From Chitinivibrionales bacterium (lineage in GTDB: Bacteria; Fibrobacterota; Chitinivibrionia; Chitinivibrionales; JANQEN01): DNA of 64,000 bases. The position numbers and the translations under genes are program-made. The notes under the pieces were generated by a model, which had not been told where the DNA came from, made no database searches, and saw only the letters and a list, made by a program, of their open reading frames with translations. Location of the stretch: NCBI GenBank assembly GCA_028278335.1, contig JANQEN010000146.1:103675-167674 (forward strand), read 5' to 3'. Shown here in pieces: positions 53,837 to 63,860 of the stretch (positions are counted from its first letter, which is position 1; each line of letters starts with the position of its first letter).

Positions 53837-55165
53837 TTATGGTTTCAATGGGTTTTCGCGATGTTTAAAGGAGGTGACTTCACCATACTCCCGCAGAATC
53901 ATCTCAATCTCTTTTTGCTTGCCCACTGCAATAATTACAAAATGATCTGATTTAAAAAACTCCTTAAGAGCATCTCGGATACTTTGAGCAGTAATGGGAG
54001 ACAAATGTTGAGAGTAGTCTTCTATGAAACTATTCTCCCTACCATAGAAGCGAAGCCACAGTAATTTCTCTACAATATTGGGAATTCCCTCCAGTTCAAA
54101 GGCCATATTGCCCAGAGCGAACTGTTTGGCTTTCTCTACCTCCTCATTTGTAGGACCCTGTTCACAAAATTCCCGATACTCATCAAAAATTGAGAAAAGA
54201 ACCTCTTTGAGATGCGAATTCTGGGTGGTTGTTGAAACAGTAAAGGCACCGAGTCGTTTATTGGTTACTATTTGAGAGACGATACCATAGGTTTTACCAA
54301 TTTTACTTCTAATACGGGACATCAATCGGGAAGAGAAGTTACCACCACCAAAAATAAAATTTGCCAGAGCAAGGTTTACTCGGGATTCATGCATTTCTGG
54401 GATTGCAGGATGCCCGATAAGTAAGGTTGTTTGAGAGAGCTCTGGTTTATCAACAATTCTAACTCTGTTATTTGGTAACACCGGATCTTTGGCGGAAAAA
54501 GCAGGACTTGAAGACCGCTTCTTTGTCCAACTGGAAAAGAGCGACTCCCACTCTTTTTGCATCTCCTCTTCGGTCATTGCACCAGCAACAATGATAGTAC
54601 TCTCCTCTGCAGTGCAATACTGAGCATAGTAATCCTTTATGTCCTGTAGTGCAATATTTTTTACTGTATAAACAGAATGCTTGCGCCCTGCTGGATGTTC
54701 TGCACCAAAAAGTGCTGCATTAAAATGCTTACCTGCAAGCACTGATGGATCAGAAAACTCTGCATTTAATCCAGTGAGCATCTCCTTTTTTAAACGGGCA
54801 AACTCCTTTTCATCTAAGGCTGGATTGCACACCATATCCCAAAAGAGTGGCACTATTTCCTGAGACACACTTTTTAGCATTCGTACACCCAAGGTCAAAC
54901 ATTCATCTTTAAGGTCAGCAAATAAGGAGGCACCCGATTGCTCTATTTTCTGGGAGAAAACCTCGCTTGAGTAGGTTTTGGTTCCCTTTTGTATAAGACC
55001 AAGGGCAAGCTCAGCCGTGCCCTCAAAGGATGGTTTATCCAAATATCGACCTATAGGGATCTGAAGGGTCACAGTAACTATGGGGTGGGTAAAATCAGGA
55101 ATTAACATGCAATGCATGCCATTTGACAAATCATATTCCTTCATTGGTGGAAAGGTAAAATCCAT
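53837..55165 (-). CDS. M16-family peptidase-like protein, inactive partner
   Basis: 442 residues with two M16 half-domains. The position of the zinc motif H-x-x-E-H is replaced (T-A-E-L-A in E-G-T-A-E-L-A-L-G), so it cannot be a peptidase by itself. The C-terminal half keeps the R-x-x-x-x-Y-type segment (S-R-L-M-S-R-I-R-S-K-I-G-K-T-Y-G). In many bacteria an active and an inactive M16 chain form a heterodimer. The active partner is 9 bp upstream on the same strand. Confidence 0.88.
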   Translation of the reverse strand: MDFTFPPMKEYDLSNGMHCMLIPDFTHPIVTVTLQIPIGRYLDKPSFEGTAELALGLIQKGTKTYSSEVFSQKIEQSGASLFADLKDECLTLGVRMLKSVSQEIVPLFWDMVCNPALDEKEFARLKKEMLTGLNAEFSDPSVLAGKHFNAALFGAEHPAGRKHSVYTVKNIALQDIKDYYAQYCTAEESTIIVAGAMTEEEMQKEWESLFSSWTKKRSSSPAFSAKDPVLPNNRVRIVDKPELSQTTLLIGHPAIPEMHESRVNLALANFIFGGGNFSSRLMSRIRSKIGKTYGIVSQIVTNKRLGAFTVSTTTQNSHLKEVLFSIFDEYREFCEQGPTNEEVEKAKQFALGNMAFELEGIPNIVEKLLWLRFYGRENSFIEDYSQHLSPITAQSIRDALKEFFKSDHFVIIAVGKQKEIEMILREYGEVTSFKHRENPLKP

Positions 55166-55174
55166 GAAAATCGC

Positions 55175-56503
55175 TTATCCCTTTGGTAAAAATCGTCTAA
55201 AAAATCCCACAACAAAGAGCAGGAGGTTCATTTTTTTTGGTCGAAGATAGAGGGTGTGCCTATTAGTACTATTCCAATACTTTTTGGCTGTATCAATTAA
55301 CTGCTCTTTTTTCAATGTTTCCAAGGCCTCTAATTTTTTTACCCACAACTGATAATCGCCATCAACGGTTTCTGCATAGCCGATTTTCTGGCAGATATGC
55401 TCAGCTGAGTACATATCAAAAGTACGGGAGGTAAGAGCGATGTTTTTAACTTTTTCCATTTCGTCATCTGATATGCCCTTATCCTTGATAATCTCAAGCT
55501 GCTTGTTAAGTCCAATCTCCACCTTTTTATACCCCATATCCGGGGTAAATACTGCGAAGAACATGGACATTCCCGCCTGTTTTAAGGAGTGGTTCATACC
55601 ACCGGCCATAACTGCTAACGATTGCTTTCGTACCACTTCTCTATGAAGTCTGCTTGATTCACCTTGGGAGATAATTATCTGCAATATATCCAAGGGAAGA
55701 ATATCCTCTTGACCTGAAGCTGGAGCAGGGTACCCAGTAATAATGATGGGTACATCAAAATTTACTCGCCGCTTCATCCAAACACCCTTTCTATTTTGTT
55801 CATAGAAGGGTACTACTTTATTTTCTTGCGTGGAGTTCAATTTTTGCTGTCGTGGAAATTGCCCGAATCGCTCCTCTACCATAGAAAACACCTGCTCCGG
55901 GTTTTTAAAATCGCCAACCACAACTACTGTTGCGTTGTTGGGTGCATACCATTTCGAATAGTACTCTTTAAGATTTTCCACTGTTACCGAGGATATATCC
56001 TCGATCACCCCTAAGGGAGATACTTGATAGGGATGATCCTGATAGAAGACTGTCCGGAATTCCAAAAAAGCCTTGGCCACAGGATTATTCATATAGGTAT
56101 GGTACTCTTCAATGATCACATTTCGCTCAGTTTCAAAGATCTCTGGATCTAAGGTGAGGTTGACCATCCGGTCCCGTTCAAGGTCAAGAATCATGGCCAG
56201 GTGATCTTTGGGAACACTATTAGTATAGGCTGTGATATCCTCTGCTGTAAAAGCATTGCAATGGCCCCCTATATCATTAATCTTACGGGCATGCTCCTCT
56301 GACGCAACCTCCTTTGATCCTCGAAACATCATATGCTCGAGCATGTGCGAGAGGCCATAAATTCCTTTATGTTCATTGGCGCTACCGGTTTTATACCATA
56401 CTTGGACGGCGACCACAGGAGCGTCACTCTTTTTTAAACAGATTATTTTAAGGCCGTTATCAAGGGATTTTACAGAGATGGTATCAAGCAAAGTTGGCTG
56501 CAT
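55175..56503 (-). CDS. M16-family zinc peptidase, active subunit
   Basis: 442 residues with H-M-L-E-H at residues 53-57 and the third ligand in V-I-I-E-E-Y near residue 132, the inverzincin site of pitrilysin/MPP relatives. It would process a peptide or protein. The neighbouring inactive chain is probably its partner. The next gene upstream (creatininase-like) ends 3 bp before it, so the three genes form an operon. Confidence 0.92.
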   Translation of the reverse strand: MQPTLLDTISVKSLDNGLKIICLKKSDAPVVAVQVWYKTGSANEHKGIYGLSHMLEHMMFRGSKEVASEEHARKINDIGGHCNAFTAEDITAYTNSVPKDHLAMILDLERDRMVNLTLDPEIFETERNVIIEEYHTYMNNPVAKAFLEFRTVFYQDHPYQVSPLGVIEDISSVTVENLKEYYSKWYAPNNATVVVVGDFKNPEQVFSMVEERFGQFPRQQKLNSTQENKVVPFYEQNRKGVWMKRRVNFDVPIIITGYPAPASGQEDILPLDILQIIISQGESSRLHREVVRKQSLAVMAGGMNHSLKQAGMSMFFAVFTPDMGYKKVEIGLNKQLEIIKDKGISDDEMEKVKNIALTSRTFDMYSAEHICQKIGYAETVDGDYQLWVKKLEALETLKKEQLIDTAKKYWNSTNRHTLYLRPKKMNLLLFVVGFFRRFLPKG

Positions 56504-56506
56504 TCG

Positions 56507-57289
56507 TTATATGCCTTTTCCTGTTATACTATCCGTGATTCGATTGGCATAGAAGTCAACAATATAGTTTATTGTAAGCTTGCCAAACTGTGCGTCTGGG
56601 GGAGTTGTCACTTTTGATGTTGAGCATTGAGGGAAAAGCTTGCGAAAGCGATCAGGATCAGCACCACGTTTATGCCACTTTTTATATATCTCAGGATTGA
56701 TACTATCTTTCTTCATGCTTTTGGTTGAGCGGAGCATAAACGGTTTGAAATAGCTAATCATACTAAGAAGAGCATACTCTGTTCTTCCTAATTCCGCTCC
56801 TTGGACATTCTTTGCAATAAAGTCTCTGATCTCCTTCTCCTGCTGCCAGGAGAATTGGGTGAGCGTTATTGTTGATTTTTTTATAGAATCAATCCGCTTA
56901 ATTGACTTTTCAAGGAGGTCTTTATTCTCAAAGGAACCATTTATTAAATACAATTTTTTAATTCCCCAATGCTCACTGTCCCTGGCCATATTTGCAATAA
57001 GGGATTCAAAGATGTTTCTTTTTACACCAATGCTCCCACCAAAGGCTCTAAAGGGAGTGGTATTAGAATATGATAACAAAGGAGCATAGAGAAGATCACA
57101 TCGATCAGCAATGCTTTTGGTAATAAAGGAGGTTACCTCATTTATCAATCCAAGAGTGGCGTTTGCTCCCACAGGCTCCAATCCACCGATTGGTATCAAA
57201 AGGTATGGCTTTGTAGCGACCCTCTGTTCGATCTCGGTGAAGGTAAGCTCTAACAAGGCATTGGAAGAGGTTTTTGGCGAATGTACCAT
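56507..57289 (-). CDS. Degenerate creatininase-family protein
   Basis: 260 residues with the fold signature of the creatininase/MftE family: L-L-I-P-I-G-G-L-E-P-V-G-A-N where active members have P-x-G-S-x-E-Q-H-G-P-H-L-P, and L-Y-L-I-N-G-S-F-E-N where they have N-G-H-G-G-N. The Glu is kept, but the His residues that bind the metals are absent. It is therefore probably not a standard amidohydrolase. It is the first gene of an operon with the two M16 chains; MftE-like proteins in other systems process peptides. Confidence 0.72.
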   Translation of the reverse strand: MVHSPKTSSNALLELTFTEIEQRVATKPYLLIPIGGLEPVGANATLGLINEVTSFITKSIADRCDLLYAPLLSYSNTTPFRAFGGSIGVKRNIFESLIANMARDSEHWGIKKLYLINGSFENKDLLEKSIKRIDSIKKSTITLTQFSWQQEKEIRDFIAKNVQGAELGRTEYALLSMISYFKPFMLRSTKSMKKDSINPEIYKKWHKRGADPDRFRKLFPQCSTSKVTTPPDAQFGKLTINYIVDFYANRITDSITGKGI

Positions 57290-57409
57290 GATTTGATTTT
57301 ACTGTATCGATTATAGTAAGTCCATAGATAAAACATGCTATAAATATCCATTTAATTACGTATCTATGGGTTTAAAATTCCTATCAAATATAGTTTACGT
57401 AAAAAGAAC

Positions 57410-57775
57410 CTAGCTCTTGGTAGCGGCATTATTCCTTTTTAACCAAAAATCAAAGGAACGCCCAGGTACAAAGATATCCAATCCAATTGATGGTTCAGCA
57501 AGAGCATTTTTTACAACATGGGACTGATTGCCAGGGATAAACACTGCATCACCCTCCCCTACTTCAAGCTCTCCCTCTTCTTCGGTTACAATGGCAAGTC
57601 TGCCCTTTAAAACAACAAGCACCTGTGCATTGGGATGTTCATGTATGGGCGAAGCATGGCGTGGTGGCTTTACAAAGTGCTCAATGGATATCTCCTTTTC
57701 TCCACAGAGACAAACTCGCTTCCAATCCTTTTGCGGTTCATACTGTTCTGCTTCAGAAAATCTAATAACCTTCAT
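57410..57775 (-). CDS. Single-domain cupin protein
   Basis: 121 residues forming one cupin barrel. The first motif is H-E-H-P-N-A-Q-V-L-V-V-L-K-G with the metal-binding His pair, and the second is G-D-A-V-F-I-P-G-N-Q-S-H. Small cupins of this type bind a metal and act as sensors or isomerases. AAAGGA precedes the ATG. It is monocistronic in appearance. Confidence 0.87.
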   Translation of the reverse strand: MKVIRFSEAEQYEPQKDWKRVCLCGEKEISIEHFVKPPRHASPIHEHPNAQVLVVLKGRLAIVTEEEGELEVGEGDAVFIPGNQSHVVKNALAEPSIGLDIFVPGRSFDFWLKRNNAATKS

Positions 57776-57921
57776 GTACCTATTTCCTTTTTTTTACTAA
57801 TCAAAGTGTGGCAATTGTTAATTTAGTATTAACACAATATACCTACTGCATGGCACACAGCATGATAAAAGAAAGGACCTAGAGAAGTTCATTTCTGACT
57901 GTAGTGAAATGCAAATTATTT

Positions 57922-57950
57922 TGGCTTACCGCGCTTCGCTTGCAATGACT
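57922..57950. repeat. Partial REP-like element
   Basis: GGCTTACCGCGCTTCGCTTG followed by CAATGACTC is a half-copy of the element at 18315-18395. Confidence 0.6.
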
Positions 57951-58032
57951 CACAAAAACATAGAATAGTAATTATCCCTGATTTAAATATTTTGCATGCA
58001 TTTTTCTTATAACAAAAAAGGAGATTTCATAT

Positions 58033-58719
58033 ATGATACGATGCATCTTCCCTATCGCATTACTCATTGTTAGTATCCTTGCAATCAACCCTCTCTGGAG
58101 TAAATCTATGAAAAAAGAGCAGACCTTGATTACACTTCCCGCCCCTAATACAACAGGAGCATTCCCCATAGAACAGACCCTTCTTCAGAGACGGTCAGTC
58201 CGAAAATATGCAGAAAAGGCACTCACCATTCAAGAGGTGTCACAACTGCTCTGGGCTGCCCAGGGTATCACAAGCCCAAGGGGTTTGCGAACCGCCCCTT
58301 CAGCAGGGGCGCTTTATCCTTTAGAAACCTTTGTTGCTATAGGAAATGTTGAAGGAATTGACCCTGGTATATACCACTATAATCCTGAAAAACATAGTCT
58401 AACCCAAAAAATTACCAGAGACAAACGGGCAGAGCTTTCAGAGGCTTGTTTAGGACAGAGCTATGTTGCCAAAGCACCACTCTCTCTTATACTTACCAGC
58501 GTGAATTATAGAATTATCAATCAGTATGGGGAACGGGGAATTCAATATATCCATATGGAGGTTGGTCATGTGGGACAAAACATTGCCCTTCAAGCAGTAG
58601 CTCTAAAATGTGGCACCGTGATGATTGGTGCATTTACCGATGCAAAGGTACATAAACTTCTTAATTTAGACAAAGAAATAGTACCGCTTTATATTATCCC
58701 TGTGGGAAAGGTTGAATAG
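58033..58719 (+). CDS. SagB-type nitroreductase with signal anchor
   Basis: 228 residues. An N-terminal hydrophobic segment (residues ~7-22) looks like a signal or anchor, which is unusual for this family. The nitroreductase core has R-R-S-V-R-K-Y, L-L-W-A-A-Q-G-I, R-T-A-P-S-A-G-A-L-Y-P-L and G-Q-N-I-A-L-Q-A. SagB-like enzymes bind FMN and oxidise azolines or other rings. No partner cyclodehydratase is in the window. The ribosome site AAAGGAG is strong. Confidence 0.88.
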   Translation: MIRCIFPIALLIVSILAINPLWSKSMKKEQTLITLPAPNTTGAFPIEQTLLQRRSVRKYAEKALTIQEVSQLLWAAQGITSPRGLRTAPSAGALYPLETFVAIGNVEGIDPGIYHYNPEKHSLTQKITRDKRAELSEACLGQSYVAKAPLSLILTSVNYRIINQYGERGIQYIHMEVGHVGQNIALQAVALKCGTVMIGAFTDAKVHKLLNLDKEIVPLYIIPVGKVE

Positions 58720-58726
58720 GCTCCTG

Positions 58727-59881
58727 CTAATCCAGTAACTCCCAGATCTCATTGAACTCAAGGTCAAACTTCTCCATGGCTTCAAGCACATGGTATTCCT
58801 TTGATTTGTCCGAAGTCTGGTGCCTCTTTTTAACCCATTCTGCTGCTTCTTGTGCTTTTTGTTGAATAGCTGGTGATTTTTCATATAGTGAATTAAGACT
58901 TTCTTTTTCACAATCAGAATCATTGCCAATAGCAGTAACAATAATGCCTGAAATCAACACAATAGCACCAACCGTACCGGTGATAGAGCCTGGTAACCAG
59001 GCAAAATTTCCATTGGCCAAGCCAACAAATATTAAAAATCCTCCAACACTCAGCATACCGCTACCTACTCCCATGAGTGTCTTCCCCACTCGTAACCGCT
59101 GCTTACCTCGGCTACCTGTACCTGAATCACCACCGCTTTGTAATGAGCTTGCTCCAATGATAGGATTAGACCCACAATACTCTTGAGACTCGTTAAACAA
59201 TGATACAACATACTCTTCATCCCAATTCTGAGAAAGGTCACGGCGAGTATTCGGTGTAATGCCGCTACGAAAGGCCACTCTATCAACTTTTTCAATTATT
59301 TCATCAATGGTTGTGCTATAGTTTCGACGTCGTAATGCACGGGATGTACGATTAAACATAGTATGCATGTGGGTTAGTCGCTGGTCGGGAACCCTTGTTT
59401 TGCGTCCCTCTTTGTCAACGGTGACTTGAAAGGCTTTTAACATATCTGGATCTTTCTTGAGAGTTTCATGGACTGCCTTACGTTGCTTTTTTGTAGTGTT
59501 TTCAAGAAAGGTTGTCATACCTAAAATAGAACGATCAAAGAGTCCGGCATTTTCATGCAACAACGCCTGAATTTTTGGATGGGCCTGATCTTTGAGGGAC
59601 AAATCACCAATAGTGCCTATAAGAAGCATTGATTTTATACTCTCGCGAAAGAGATTGCAATCCGCTCCCTGATTGACCATGTAAGCCGAAGGTACTGAAA
59701 AAAGATCGTCCTGATCAATGGTATGGTTAATGCGGTCAAGCTGATTACAGACCTCTCTGATATCAACTGGCTTAGTTGTCTTTTTATATTTACCCGAGGT
59801 GTTTGAACTCGCAGAAATTGATATAGCTCCCGCTGTAGCCAATGTCGCAGAAAGACTTTCTAAAAATCTTCTTCTATCCAT
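58727..59881 (-). CDS. Uncharacterised protein with Tat-like signal and membrane segment
   Basis: 384 residues. The N-terminus D-R-R-R-F-L-E-S-L-S-A resembles a twin-arginine signal, followed by a Ser/Ala-rich hydrophobic stretch. The central part is helical and charged. Two hydrophobic segments lie near residues 270-325 (M-L-S-V-G-G-F-L-I-F-V-G-L and G-A-I-V-L-I-S-G-I-I-V-T). I do not recognise the family. It converges with the nitroreductase gene with only 7 bp between them. Confidence 0.7.
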   Translation of the reverse strand: MDRRRFLESLSATLATAGAISISASSNTSGKYKKTTKPVDIREVCNQLDRINHTIDQDDLFSVPSAYMVNQGADCNLFRESIKSMLLIGTIGDLSLKDQAHPKIQALLHENAGLFDRSILGMTTFLENTTKKQRKAVHETLKKDPDMLKAFQVTVDKEGRKTRVPDQRLTHMHTMFNRTSRALRRRNYSTTIDEIIEKVDRVAFRSGITPNTRRDLSQNWDEEYVVSLFNESQEYCGSNPIIGASSLQSGGDSGTGSRGKQRLRVGKTLMGVGSGMLSVGGFLIFVGLANGNFAWLPGSITGTVGAIVLISGIIVTAIGNDSDCEKESLNSLYEKSPAIQQKAQEAAEWVKKRHQTSDKSKEYHVLEAMEKFDLEFNEIWELLD

Positions 59882-59922
59882 TCTATTTTTATTCCTCTCT
59901 TCTTATTTTATTGTATTCCAAG

Positions 59923-61011
59923 TTAAAACTCTACAGCAAATCCATGTTCCATGATCATCAAATTTCGCATATCAAAGATAACTATATCCTTATCTAATCG
60001 TATAGCATAACCAAGGGCACTATAAAAACGAAATGAATCGAATCCAGTTTGAAAAAGCAGACGAGGTCCCACATTGAAGGAATTATCTTCTACATCCGTC
60101 AAATCTCTTCCACCTGGAGAATTAAAATCTTCTCTTACAGCAGTATGACGAACAAAGAGTGTTGAAATTCCAAGAGACAGGTTGGCAAATCGATTATCAA
60201 CAACGGGAATGGTTCCATTAATCCCAAAAATGTGTCTTTTTATGTCGTAATAGTAGGTTTCATGATAGCTATTGCCAAAACGATTTTCTCTATACGGTGG
60301 TCCAAGCCCCATAAATCCAATGGCATAGTACACATTAGCAATAACTCTTCTTGTTTTAATTCCTGCCTTGGCCATAACTATGGCTGATTGAGCACGTTTC
60401 TTACCAAAAAATAACAGATAAGCAGAGGGAATTACTTGAAATCGAATCTTTTTTGGGGTCAGAGTAATTTTACCAACCTTGAGGTTTCCGACCACCCCCT
60501 TTTCTACATCACTACAATACCCATCTTTTCGGCCTTCAATGGTATATTTCCCCTCCTTTAATTCAAGCAAAAAACGTTCATGTTTACCCTGGCTCTTATC
60601 ATTTAAAAAGATCTCTACCTCTGGATCACCGGTAAACACAGCTAGGCCCTGTTTAGGGGGTAATGCTCCCTGCCACCCCACAGTTTGTGGATTTTGATCT
60701 GTTGAATCCTTATGCACAACAAGGGCCCCCTTAAGGTTATATTCTTCATTGGAGACAACATTTCCCAGTTCATCATACCCTATCCAAGTGCCTGTGCGTA
60801 CACCATTGGTATACATTCCCTTAATCTTGAGTTTTCCATTGGGAAAATATTCTTCATAGGCTCCGTGTAAAATACCAGCTTCATTGACAGTGGATTTAGA
60901 TTGTATTGTTCCGTCTTCATAGGTTGTTGCTAGTTCCTTCCCAAAAGAGCTCTGTATACTCATTATTATCAATACACATAACACACTGGTTATGATCTCA
61001 ATTTTTATCAT
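59923..61011 (-). CDS. Envelope protein with MORN-like repeats, PEGA domain and barrel C-terminus
   Basis: 362 residues. A signal peptide (residues 1-24) is followed by MORN-variant repeats (G-A-Y-E-E-Y-F-P-N-G-K-L and G-T-W-I-G-Y-D-E-L-G-N-V). A PEGA-like domain comes next (residues ~130-190, V-E-I-F-L-N-D-K-S-Q-G-K and G-K-Y-T-I-E-G-R-K-D-G-Y). The C-terminal beta-rich half ends in M-E-H-G-F-A-V-E-F, like an outer-membrane barrel. It probably anchors a periplasmic scaffold. It lies 41 bp upstream of the Tat-like protein gene and is likely co-transcribed. Confidence 0.72.
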   Translation of the reverse strand: MIKIEIITSVLCVLIIMSIQSSFGKELATTYEDGTIQSKSTVNEAGILHGAYEEYFPNGKLKIKGMYTNGVRTGTWIGYDELGNVVSNEEYNLKGALVVHKDSTDQNPQTVGWQGALPPKQGLAVFTGDPEVEIFLNDKSQGKHERFLLELKEGKYTIEGRKDGYCSDVEKGVVGNLKVGKITLTPKKIRFQVIPSAYLLFFGKKRAQSAIVMAKAGIKTRRVIANVYYAIGFMGLGPPYRENRFGNSYHETYYYDIKRHIFGINGTIPVVDNRFANLSLGISTLFVRHTAVREDFNSPGGRDLTDVEDNSFNVGPRLLFQTGFDSFRFYSALGYAIRLDKDIVIFDMRNLMIMEHGFAVEF

Positions 61012-61543
61012 TGCATATGTCCTTTTATATGTCTCACCTTTGATTTTTTATGTTTCTTATCAACAACAAACACAAAAATGATTTATTAGCGCTTACTTTT
61101 TTCCTACTTTCTATTACAAAGATCATACCAATTATAGCTAACACTGTATAACTAATTGGTTTAATAATAGGTAAGAAAACTTATTAACCTTTTTGTTTAG
61201 ATCCTGCTTAAACCATTTTTGCAACCTTTTCATCGCCAAGGTCGCAATATTGCAACCACAGTTCAATATCACTCCAATAATTATTAATTAGTCTCGTGTT
61301 AGAATATTGTTTTGGTACAGCAAATTATTTCATTACCCAGCAAGATGTCACAAATCATATTTTGTATATGTAAAAAGGATTCATGGGGTATGATAGAGAT
61401 TTTCTGCAACTAATGCAAACTTAAATCAAACTAAAGAATCTTCTGGACATGTTCTATCAAAGATGAGACATCCAATACGTTTGCATTCCTTAACTAACGC
61501 ATTTGGTTAACAAGTAATACCACCAATATATTCGAGGTTATCT
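61012..61543. other. Gene-free region between divergent envelope and kinase genes
   Basis: 532 bp without an ORF of any quality. It must hold divergent promoters. It is A/T-rich, and I see no strong terminator, tRNA or repeat. Confidence 0.5.
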
Positions 61544-63802
61544 ATGTCTACAGAGAACTCAATAGGACTAAAAGATTTAAAAGTCCTTTATCAGCATATG
61601 AATGAGGGTGTGTGCCTTCATGAAGTTGTATATGATGACAAAGGTACCCCCATTGACTATAGAATTGTAGATGTAAACCCCTCCTACGAAGCAATCACCA
61701 ACATTCCTAAAGAAGAGGCTGTTGGTGCCTTAGGATCAGAAGTTTACAAAGTTGGAGAGCCTCCCTACTTGGAACTCTTTACCGGTGTTGCAGAAACTGG
61801 AAATCCAGCGGAGGTTGAAATATTTTGGCCTCCCATGCAAAAACATTTTCGTATTGCCATAATTTCTCCTCAACGGGGAAGGTTTTTTACGATCTTTTTT
61901 GACATTAGTGATGTTAAGAACGCCGTAGAGAAAAGAGAAAAGAGTGAAGCGAAATACCTCGACCTCTTTACCCGCTATCCTATTGGATTGGTGATCTCCC
62001 AAGTAAAGGATGGCACGGTTATCAACTGCAACGAATATATTGCCACTATGCTTGGCTATCCTGATAAAGAGAGCTGTATTGCAGAGTACTCATCACAAAA
62101 ACACTATGCCCATGCAGAAGATCGTGAGAAGATGATTGAGCTTCTTAGAAGTAATGGTAAGATCGAAAATTATGAAGTGGAGCTAATAGATTGCAACAAC
62201 AAACATTTTTGGGTGCTTTACAGCGCGCGAATCGACGGTGACATCATTGAAGGTGCAGCCTTGGATATCACCTCTAAAAAGGCCATTGAGCGCTCTCTAT
62301 TGGAGAGCGAAGAACGATATTGTCGTCTTGCCAATGCAACCCATGAGGCTATAGCTATTTCTAAAGCCGGTAAGATCATTGATGTGAGTAAGCAAATAGA
62401 AGAGATATATGGCTACACTCCTGAAGAGGTAAAGGAGATTGGCTTAGAAAAATTAATCCATCCCGACGACCTCGAATATGTCCAAGAAAACATTAAAGAG
62501 TTCTATCAAGGCCCCTATCGCCATAAAGGAATAAGCAAGGATGGAAAAACGATTCATCTAGAAATCAGGGCAGACACAATCCAAATTCAAGGTGAAGAGC
62601 ATCGCTTAACTGTGATCAGAGATATCACTGATCTAATGTCAATGCAGGACAGCCTGTTTCAATCAGAAAAGATGCGTGCCATTGGTCAACTTGCCGGTGG
62701 TATTGCTCACGACTTCAACAACCAATTGGCTGGTATTGTTGGATTTGCTGATGTTTTAAGGGAAAAATTGACCTATGATAGTGAGCTTGCATACTTTGCC
62801 GAAAGTATTCTCCTTACGTCACAGAGAGCCGCAGACTTGACATCTCAACTGCTCGCCTTTGCTCGCAAAGGTAAATATCTAACTGTTGCCATTGATCTCC
62901 ACAAAATTATAATGGAAGTGGTCAACATCCTCAATCGCACCATCGATAAAAAGATTGCAATTAAAAAGAGTTTCAAAGCAGAGTACCCCCTCACCAAGGG
63001 AGACCCAACGCAAATCCAAAATGCAATTATGAATATCGCACTTAATTCGCGGGACGCCATGCCCAATGGAGGTGAGTTGATTTTCTCAACATCAATTGTT
63101 TCTTTGGATGAGACCTATTGTACTAAAACCCCCTATGAAATTATCCCCGGTGACTACATATTACTTTGTATTACTGATTCGGGTATTGGTATAGAGCATA
63201 GCATGCAGAAAAAAATATTCGAGCCCTTTTTTACCACAAAGGACCAAGGCAAAGGCGCCGGTATGGGTCTGGCATCGGTATATGGCACTATTAAAAATCA
63301 TGGTGGTGCAGTTAATGTATACAGTGAACCTGGTCATGGCACAACCATGAAGCTCTATTTCCCAGTAAATGATAGCAAAAAACAGGTTCAACTGCAAGAG
63401 CATAAAGAGAGTCCACCGATTACTAGTGACGCCTTCATTCTTATTGTGGATGATGAGCAAGTAGTCCTTGATAGCACTGCAAAAATGTTAGAGATCACCG
63501 GGTTTAAAACAGCAAAATGCAGAACCGGTAAAGAGGCCATTGACTTTTACCAATGTCATTGGAAAGAGATCGACCTGGTTATCCTGGATATGGTCATGCC
63601 CGAATATAGTGGCAAAGAGACCTTTCTTGCTTTAAAAGACATAAATCCAGACATCCTAGTGCTTTTAAGTTCTGGCTATAGTCTAAATGGAGAGGCAAAC
63701 ACAATCCTCAAAGAGGGAGTCAAAGGATTCATCCAAAAACCTCACAAACGCTTGGCTCTTTCACAGAAGATAATTGAGATATTAAGAAAACAGGGGAAAT
63801 GA
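61544..63802 (+). CDS. PAS-rich hybrid histidine kinase with C-terminal receiver
   Basis: 752 residues, no membrane helix. Three PAS-like domains (about 8-125, 130-250 and 255-370) are followed by a HisKA domain with H389 in G-I-A-H-D-F-N-N-Q-L-A-G and a HATPase domain (N-A-I-M-N-I-A-L-N-S-R-D-A, D-S-G-I-G-I, G-A-G-M-G-L-A-S-V-Y-G). The C-terminal receiver domain has acceptor D682 in V-I-L-D-M-V-M-P. There is no output domain, so it must signal through another regulator. No cognate response regulator is adjacent. The sensed ligand or redox cue is unknown. Confidence 0.93.
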   Translation: MSTENSIGLKDLKVLYQHMNEGVCLHEVVYDDKGTPIDYRIVDVNPSYEAITNIPKEEAVGALGSEVYKVGEPPYLELFTGVAETGNPAEVEIFWPPMQKHFRIAIISPQRGRFFTIFFDISDVKNAVEKREKSEAKYLDLFTRYPIGLVISQVKDGTVINCNEYIATMLGYPDKESCIAEYSSQKHYAHAEDREKMIELLRSNGKIENYEVELIDCNNKHFWVLYSARIDGDIIEGAALDITSKKAIERSLLESEERYCRLANATHEAIAISKAGKIIDVSKQIEEIYGYTPEEVKEIGLEKLIHPDDLEYVQENIKEFYQGPYRHKGISKDGKTIHLEIRADTIQIQGEEHRLTVIRDITDLMSMQDSLFQSEKMRAIGQLAGGIAHDFNNQLAGIVGFADVLREKLTYDSELAYFAESILLTSQRAADLTSQLLAFARKGKYLTVAIDLHKIIMEVVNILNRTIDKKIAIKKSFKAEYPLTKGDPTQIQNAIMNIALNSRDAMPNGGELIFSTSIVSLDETYCTKTPYEIIPGDYILLCITDSGIGIEHSMQKKIFEPFFTTKDQGKGAGMGLASVYGTIKNHGGAVNVYSEPGHGTTMKLYFPVNDSKKQVQLQEHKESPPITSDAFILIVDDEQVVLDSTAKMLEITGFKTAKCRTGKEAIDFYQCHWKEIDLVILDMVMPEYSGKETFLALKDINPDILVLLSSGYSLNGEANTILKEGVKGFIQKPHKRLALSQKIIEILRKQGK

Positions 63803-63860
63803 ATTATTATAGGTAGCCTTTAGTTAAATAATAAATTTTGTTTGAATCTATGAATTTTAA

